A stretch of 12,572 nt of DNA from contig DATKZB010000218.1 of assembly GCA_035528235.1 (NCBI GenBank), positions 1-12,572 on the forward strand. The letters are read 5' to 3'. Both the position numbers and the translations under genes were made by a program. The stretch comes from DATKZB01 sp035528235 (GTDB lineage: Bacteria; Planctomycetota; Phycisphaerae; FEN-1346). Position 1 is the stretch's first letter, and each line of letters begins with the position of its first letter. Shown here in pieces: positions 8,055 through 12,572 of this stretch. The notes under the pieces are model-generated. The model ran no database searches, was not told the DNA's origin, and saw only the letters and a program-made list of their open reading frames with translations.

Positions 8055-8092
8055 GAGACCGTGCGACCCCGAAGCACAGAGGCCGGTGTGTT

Positions 8093-9160
8093 CTAGGGCG
8101 ACGCCTCCGCCGGCGTGGGCGTCTCGGCCGACGGCGGTTCGAGTTTGGGCAGGCCCGGCGGCACCTGGTCGGGCCTCAGCGGGTACTTCTCTTCCAGGCT
8201 TCTGCCGAGTTCCACCGCATAATACTCCGACCCGACGCGAAGCACCACCCGGCTTCCCGAAAGAATCTCGGGTTTGCTGGGCGTCGGCATGGACCGGTAG
8301 TCGACCGTGACGATCGTGCCGCCGCCCAGTTCGTCGCCCGTCTTGTAACTGGCGATGTTGCCGCTGGCCGAATCGCGGATGAGGACGTCGGGCCTCCCGC
8401 CCCACGTGGGAAGGCCGACCAGCCGGTAACGCCCCACGGGCACCTGGGGCGCCTGGGGCGACGACGGCGCCGTGGGCGTGGGCGTCGGGGCCGTCGGCTC
8501 CGGCCGCGAGGCCGCGATGTACGGCCGGAAGATGTCGCGCGACGCGATGAGTTGGACCTGCCGGCGTTCGGGGCCCTCGAGCACGGCGGCGTCCGGACCC
8601 TCGGCCACCGTGGCGGTGACCAGGTCCTCGCCCTTGGGCGAGTGAAGCACCAGTGTCACGTACTTGACCTGTAACTCGACGTCAGTGGTCCCGCGCGTGG
8701 GCGTAATCACGAGGTTGCCGAGGCGGTGCAGGTGCGGCTCCTTGGTCATCAGGTAGAGGAAGTCGACGATGCGGCTCAGGCTGCCGTGCACCGCCACCAT
8801 CCAGCCGACTTCTCTGTAGATTCCCGGCACGCGGGCGCCGACCAGGGGCTTCAGGGTAAGCCGCTCGGCGGTCAGGCCGCTCTGGGTCAGGACGGCGGCG
8901 ATGCGAGACCGGATTTTCTCGCTGACCTTGAGTTCGTCGGTGCCGAAGGTGGCGCCGGCCAGTGTTTTGAGGCGTGTCCGATACGAGGCTTCCATGTCGC
9001 GTTCGGCCCGGGCCAGGTCGATCTTCTCGACGAGGTCCCTGGCCTGGTTGAAGCGCTGGGCGGCAGGGATGAGGAACAGATGGTCGACGGACAAGTAAGC
9101 GATGAGACCGACGCCGAAGAGGCCGACGGCGCCCGCCAGGATTTTTCCCCGGTTATTCAT
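8093..9160 (-). CDS. PilO/GspM-like inner-membrane protein with PilP/GspC-like C-terminal domain
   Basis: The 355-residue product has a short cytoplasmic N-terminus and one membrane segment (about residues 7-29). A helical stretch follows (30-65), then an alpha/beta region (80-172) with the GSLSRIVDFLYLMTKEPHLHR segment split across 126-146, typical of PilO/GspM ferredoxin-like domains. After SRDIFRPY (207-214) and a Pro/Thr/Ser linker (217-241) there is a beta-rich domain (243-318) with YRLVGL, LIRDSASGNIASYKTGDELG and SEYYAVELG, resembling the PilP/GspC homology region that contacts secretin N0. The protein would sit in the inner membrane and link the platform to the secretin. Its ATG overlaps the end of the upstream gene by 8 bases, which suggests translational coupling; its own ribosome binding site (GGGCAG) is weak. 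The next gene starts 53 bases downstream. The PilO part is fairly sure; the PilP part rests on pattern resemblance. Confidence 0.85.
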   Translation of the reverse strand: MNNRGKILAGAVGLFGVGLIAYLSVDHLFLIPAAQRFNQARDLVEKIDLARAERDMEASYRTRLKTLAGATFGTDELKVSEKIRSRIAAVLTQSGLTAERLTLKPLVGARVPGIYREVGWMVAVHGSLSRIVDFLYLMTKEPHLHRLGNLVITPTRGTTDVELQVKYVTLVLHSPKGEDLVTATVAEGPDAAVLEGPERRQVQLIASRDIFRPYIAASRPEPTAPTPTPTAPSSPQAPQVPVGRYRLVGLPTWGGRPDVLIRDSASGNIASYKTGDELGGGTIVTVDYRSMPTPSKPEILSGSRVVLRVGSEYYAVELGRSLEEKYPLRPDQVPPGLPKLEPPSAETPTPAEASP

Positions 9161-11042
9161 AACGGCGTCTGCCCTGCGGCGGCCTGCCCTCGAACCGGCC
9201 GTTCGGATACCGGGTCTCCGAGGGCGGCGCGGTCTGCGGCGGTTTCTCGTTCCTCAGCACCTCGCGCCGGGCGCGCCACGCGTTAACCGCCTCGACCTGG
9301 TCCGGCGGCGGCCGTTCCTTCAGGAAGGCCTCGTACTTGACGCGCCAGGCGTCGTAGGGCGCCACGCCCGCCGGCGCCTCCGCGGCCGCCGGCGCGGCCG
9401 GCGCCACCGGTGCAACCGCCGCCGGCGCGGGTGCCGCGGGGGTGGCGGGCGGCGCGGCTTGGCCGAACTTCTCGGCCGAGACGTCGTCGTCGGGGCGCGG
9501 CACCGGCGACAGGTCGGCCAGGTTGACGTTCATCTCGGGGTCGACCATGACTTTGACGCTCGTCGAGTAGCCGTAACCGTACCGGTCGCTGCCGGTCGTC
9601 ACCTGGCCGGGCTTGAACTCGTAACCCGCGTCGCCCAAGCGCTTGCCCAGGTCCGTGATGGCCTCGTTGTGCTTGAGCTTCACGCTGAACTTCAGCGACC
9701 CGTCGGGATTGGAACTCAGGCCCGTGACGTAGGCATCGGTGCACGAGGGTAACACGCCGCTCAGGTACGCCCAATGGTCGAGCCAGTCGCGTCCGCCCTG
9801 GACCCAGGTCTCGACCGCCGAGACGTGCTTGGCGAGGGCGGCCACTTTCTTGTTCTGCTCGGTCAGGGCGGCCAGTTCGGCGGTGAGTCCGGCGATCTCG
9901 CGCCCGGCGCTGTACCAGTACCAGGCCGCGCCGGCGAACGTCGATACCACGGCCAGCACGACGGCCGCCACGACGCCGGCCACGACCACCTTCGTCAGGT
10001 TGCGTTCGACGGGGGCGCGCCTCGGGTTCAGAAAATCGAACACCGGTGCGCCGGCGTCGCCCTGCGCCACGGCCAGACCCAGGGCCGAGATGAAGGCCGA
10101 AATGCCGGGCGTCTGCCGGTGCAGGCCCAGGGGGACCGAGAGGTCCAGAATCTCGCACGGGGCGCCCAGTTGCGTGGCCAGCGCCTCGGCCACTTGGGAC
10201 TCGATGCCCGTGCCCCCGGCCAGCAGGGCCGCGTCGATCCTCTGGCCGCGCTGCACCCCCATGTAACTGTGCAGGCTCCGTGCCACCTCCTGGACGACCC
10301 GGGCGACGGCCTCGCCGGTGACGGGTTCGTTGTCGCCGACGGGCGGCGGGACCTCGATGTCGGCCGAGCGGCTGAACGTCAGGCCCCCGCCCTCCATCAC
10401 GTCGATCTCGGTCTCGTCGGGGCCCACGTGGACGATGACGACGCACCCGCGCGCCGCCGTCTCGCCATACGCCTCGATGCACCGCATGTGCGCGTACGGA
10501 CGCAGCCCCAGCCGCAGAAGCCGAACGCCCGCGGCCTCGGCCACCTGCTGGTAGTACTCGAGCACCGGCCGCTGGACGGCCGCCACCAACACGTGCTCGC
10601 CCTGCGGCTGATCCTCGGGACCCGGCTCGGCGCCGTAGTGGCTTTCGATGGTGAAATCGATGACGGCCTCTTCGGGGCGGAACGTCAGTTCCTTCTCGGC
10701 CTGGAACCGGACCATGTTGGCCAGTTCGGCGGGACCGGAGACGGGCGGCAGGACGAGCGGCTTCAGGACGGCCTTGCCTCTCGGCACGTTCATCAGGACG
10801 GGCGTGCCGGCGAGTTGCATGCGGTCGAGCGTCCGGCCGAGGAACTCGCCGACCGCCCGGGAATCGCCCAAGTCGATGCCGTCGGGCATGTCGGCCGTGA
10901 CGACCTTCAGGATGCGCGTCGGCCCGCCGCCGGCCTCGGCCTGGACGAGGCGGAGTTGCCGGCAGTCGAAGTCCACGGCGCAGAATCGCCCGACCTTTCG
11001 CCGCTGCGACAGGCCTTTGAGTTTGTCGAAGACCGAAGCCAT
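9153..11042 (-). CDS. pilM: PilM-PilN fusion (GspL-like) assembly platform protein
   Basis: The 629-residue product joins a cytoplasmic actin-like PilM domain (about 17-330) to a PilN-type part: the junction FDFLNPRR (335-342), one membrane segment (351-378), a coiled coil (380-412) and a periplasmic ferredoxin-like domain (about 420-505). Actin-fold landmarks are CAVDFDCRQLRL (21-32, phosphate 1), VVIVHVGPDETEIDV (201-215, phosphate 2) and AALLAGGTG (271-279, adenosine). Phosphate 1 lacks the usual DIGS motif, so ATP binding may be weakened, as in GspL. Residues 525-562 are Pro/Ala-rich, and the tail holds two similar AWR segments (W566, W589) and a basic end. ATG 11042 was chosen because GAGGTGA lies just upstream; a GTG at 11048, overlapping the previous stop as GTGA, would add two residues. 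The gene lies 2 bases after gspK and overlaps the next gene by 8. In related systems PilM/PilN or GspL recruits the assembly ATPase and binds PilO/GspM. Confidence 0.88.
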   Translation of the reverse strand: MASVFDKLKGLSQRRKVGRFCAVDFDCRQLRLVQAEAGGGPTRILKVVTADMPDGIDLGDSRAVGEFLGRTLDRMQLAGTPVLMNVPRGKAVLKPLVLPPVSGPAELANMVRFQAEKELTFRPEEAVIDFTIESHYGAEPGPEDQPQGEHVLVAAVQRPVLEYYQQVAEAAGVRLLRLGLRPYAHMRCIEAYGETAARGCVVIVHVGPDETEIDVMEGGGLTFSRSADIEVPPPVGDNEPVTGEAVARVVQEVARSLHSYMGVQRGQRIDAALLAGGTGIESQVAEALATQLGAPCEILDLSVPLGLHRQTPGISAFISALGLAVAQGDAGAPVFDFLNPRRAPVERNLTKVVVAGVVAAVVLAVVSTFAGAAWYWYSAGREIAGLTAELAALTEQNKKVAALAKHVSAVETWVQGGRDWLDHWAYLSGVLPSCTDAYVTGLSSNPDGSLKFSVKLKHNEAITDLGKRLGDAGYEFKPGQVTTGSDRYGYGYSTSVKVMVDPEMNVNLADLSPVPRPDDDVSAEKFGQAAPPATPAAPAPAAVAPVAPAAPAAAEAPAGVAPYDAWRVKYEAFLKERPPPDQVEAVNAWRARREVLRNEKPPQTAPPSETRYPNGRFEGRPPQGRRRYE

Positions 11043-11044
11043 GG

Positions 11045-11051
11045 TCACCTC
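11045..11051 (-). promoter_or_regulatory. Ribosome binding site that decides the PilM-PilN start
   Basis: The minus strand reads GAGGTGA, a seven-base match to the anti-Shine-Dalgarno complement, two bases before the ATG at 11040-11042. It overlaps the gspK stop codon (TGA, 11045-11047), so ribosomes ending gspK sit on the next start. The GTG alternative at 11048 has no comparable site. Confidence 0.65.
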
Positions 11052-12424
11052 ATCCGCTCAACGAGTTCCGGGTCGAGGGCAAACGGCATGCCCAGGCGAC
11101 TGATGTCCCGCAGGTACGCGATACGGGGCACCTCGCCCGCCAGGTCCAGAACGGCCTCGACCACGCGGTACCGCCCGCACGGCACGCCGAATCCCACGCA
11201 ACGGACCGAAAACTGGTAACTGCGGGCCGTCACGTACGGCGCCACCTTCTTAAACGCATCCGCGTCGAGCAAGTTCTGCGCATACAGCCAGGCCGGCGTA
11301 GCTTTGGACGGGACATCGAGGCTGCCGCGGACGTCCACGATCTGCTGGGCCACGCTCGCGTCCAGGCCCGGCACCGTGGCCAGGACCTCGGCCCGGGCCG
11401 TGTTGACGTTCACGAGGCCCACCAGGCGGGCCCGTCGGCCCGTCTCGCCGGTGGTCAGGCGGTCCAGGATGACGGGCAGCGTGTCGTCGTCGACGCCCGA
11501 GGCGATCTCGGCCCCGACGGCCAGGTCGGGGTACTCCTTGTGGGCCTGCTTGAGTTGATACCGCATCTCGAGCAACTCGCTCGGGTGGGTGAACCGGTTG
11601 CCCTCGGCCAGGTACAACGTGATGAAGCGGCGCGTCTCGTCGGGCAACTCGAGGTCGGTCGGCGGCGGACCGGCGTTCAGGTCGATGCGCGGGCGGCCTT
11701 CGTTGTCGACGTTCGGCTGCGACGTGTACACGGTGGCCAGCGACCGCAGGCCGGGGTCGAGCCGGCCGTCGCGGTTGTCGGGCGGGAAGTGGTCGTCGCC
11801 ATCGTCCTCGTTCGGGTCGAGCAGGCCGTTGAAGTTGGCGTCCTCGCCGTAGACGACCTGGGCGGTGAACCCCTTGACCAGGAAGAGTTCCTCGACGGTG
11901 GCCAGCGGACCGTTGGGAATAACGTACGGCTGCTGGAGGCCGTCGTAGTAATCCTGTTCGGCGCCCTCGGCGCGGACGTCGCTGTCGGCGTCGAGGTAAT
12001 CGAGCAAGGCGTCGACGAGTTCGTCGGTCATGATTTCGAGGGCGTCCCAGGTCTCCTCCGGGGCGGTGTTGATATTGAGTTTGCCGGCCTCGTCGGTGAC
12101 GCCGTAACGCACCGTGTCCTCGTGCTGCGGGTCGTCGCCGTAGACGGTGAAGTACCAGGTGTCGGCGCCGTCGTCGGCCACGAGTTGGTTCTGGAAGAGG
12201 TCGGGGTTGTCGTACCAGACGGTCATGTCGGCGGCCGAGTCGCCCAGGACGGCAAGGGTGTACTGAAGGCCGCTGATGGCGGCCTCGTAGGCCTGCTCGC
12301 CGCGGCCCTGCCCCGCCGATGCCGAGACCTCGGCCCGCATGCGGAACATCAGGCCGGCGGCGATCATGGTGGCCAGCGCCGCCACCATCAACACCGCCAC
12401 CAGGACCATGCCGCGATGCTTCAT
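11045..12424 (-). CDS. gspK: GspK-like minor pseudopilin
   Basis: The 459-residue product begins KHRG-M-VLVAVLMVAALATMIAA: a basic leader of five residues, a prepilin peptidase site after G5, and a hydrophobic helix (6-27) without the Glu at mature position 5, as is usual in GspK. The large globular part has the GspK hallmarks KLNINTAPEE (115-124), LLDYLDADSD (140-149) and a helix-hairpin-helix-like stretch with GLVNVNTA and VPGLDASVAQQIVDVRG (336-367). An acidic insert holds DANFNGLLDPNE (195-206), which fits an EF-hand calcium loop, and a second partial loop DNRDGRLD (216-223). GspK caps the pseudopilus tip with GspI and GspJ in type II secretion. The length is near the upper end for the family. 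ATG 12424 is preceded by GGGGTGA. It is the first gene of the visible operon; its stop overlaps the ribosome binding site of the next gene. Confidence 0.85.
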   Translation of the reverse strand: MKHRGMVLVAVLMVAALATMIAAGLMFRMRAEVSASAGQGRGEQAYEAAISGLQYTLAVLGDSAADMTVWYDNPDLFQNQLVADDGADTWYFTVYGDDPQHEDTVRYGVTDEAGKLNINTAPEETWDALEIMTDELVDALLDYLDADSDVRAEGAEQDYYDGLQQPYVIPNGPLATVEELFLVKGFTAQVVYGEDANFNGLLDPNEDDGDDHFPPDNRDGRLDPGLRSLATVYTSQPNVDNEGRPRIDLNAGPPPTDLELPDETRRFITLYLAEGNRFTHPSELLEMRYQLKQAHKEYPDLAVGAEIASGVDDDTLPVILDRLTTGETGRRARLVGLVNVNTARAEVLATVPGLDASVAQQIVDVRGSLDVPSKATPAWLYAQNLLDADAFKKVAPYVTARSYQFSVRCVGFGVPCGRYRVVEAVLDLAGEVPRIAYLRDISRLGMPFALDPELVERMR

Positions 12425-12572
12425 CGTTCACCCCACTGCTGTCCGGTTATAAGTTGAACAATAGCAACTGGTTACAACAACCCGGTGTTTCGTTTGTGTA
12501 GTCGCTGCAAGAAAGTGCCTGTAGAATGGGCGTTTTCTCGAAAAGCGTCACGCTGAGAATCTGTAGGATTGT
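12425..12572 (-). promoter_or_regulatory. AT-richer leader upstream of gspK; candidate promoter
   Basis: This 148-base stretch has no supportable gene. Bases 12441-12572 are about 45% G+C, far below the coding part. On the minus strand TATAAC (12446-12451) could be a -10 element, 21 bases before the gspK ATG, but no good -35 lies 16-18 bases upstream. An inverted repeat with arms AGTTG/CAACT (12452-12456 and 12465-12469, 8-base loop) sits next to it and could be an operator. Both are weak calls from short motifs; the composition shift is the firmer sign. Confidence 0.35.
12428..12434 (-). promoter_or_regulatory. Ribosome binding site of gspK
   Basis: The minus strand reads GGGGTGA with three bases before the ATG at 12422-12424, like the GAGGTGA site of the following gene. 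It supports this start over any downstream Met. Confidence 0.6.

Noticed and set aside
3522..8096. A 1524-codon open frame on the plus strand, and similar long plus-strand frames at 1128-3131, 9774-11219 and 11540-12457
   Set aside because: The frames at 3522, 1128 and 9774 run in exact codon register against the minus-strand genes, so a stop would need TTA, CTA or TCA in the real gene, codons nearly absent here (the one TCA at 3129-3131 is the stop of the 1128 frame). The products are Arg/Gly/His/Asp-rich and lack domain structure, while the minus strand gives clear secretin repeats.
9283..10482. A 399-codon minus-strand open frame within the PilM-PilN gene
   Set aside because: It is out of frame with a gene that has recognisable PilM and PilN motifs, and its product is low-complexity Arg/Gly/Pro sequence.
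12525..12548. AT-rich inverted repeat (TTTT-CTCG-AAAA) as a terminator
   Set aside because: The stem is only four A-T pairs and no T-run follows on either strand.

Overview
The window is GC-rich DNA: sampled coding lines run at about 67-78% G+C, while the last 132 bases hold about 45%. All four supportable genes lie on the minus strand, read from right to left as one tight operon. A planctomycete-like host (Planctomycetota, perhaps Phycisphaerae-like) is my best guess. This rests on the N0-like head of the giant secretin-type protein, the long runs of secretin N-domains, and the fused PilM/PilN and PilO/PilP-type genes. It is inference from remembered family features, not from a search.

Layout from right to left: an AT-richer leader (12425-12572); a GspK-like minor pseudopilin (11045-12424); a PilM-PilN (GspL-like) fusion (9153-11042); a PilO/GspM protein with a PilP/GspC-like C-terminus (8093-9160); a 53-base gap whose transcript can fold a small hairpin around the ribosome binding site; then a giant secretin-family reading frame that starts at 8039 and is still open at base 1. 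The first three genes are joined by short overlaps or a 2-base gap. No RNA gene, insertion sequence, CRISPR array or terminator was seen.

The giant frame is the main feature. At least 2679 codons encode a signal peptide, a Pro/Ala-rich linker, one N0-like domain, and then 30 tandem N1-type (KH-like) secretin domains, the last cut by the window edge. The array grew by block duplication. A four-domain block (repeats 4-7) is copied as repeats 8-11. A three-domain block (23-25) is copied as 28-30 with DNA identity unbroken for up to 76 bases. Many repeats carry an Arg/Gly-rich loop between the first helix and the second strand, and one carries a collagen-like Gly-X-Y insert. No secretin outer-membrane barrel is seen within the window.

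Working model (inference): the gene set resembles the alignment and assembly part of a type II secretion or type IV pilus machine. GspK would sit at the pseudopilus tip, PilM-PilN and PilO-PilP would form the inner-membrane platform, and the giant protein would build an unusually long periplasmic conduit or scaffold. The ATPase, the GspF-type platform protein and the major pseudopilin are not in this window.
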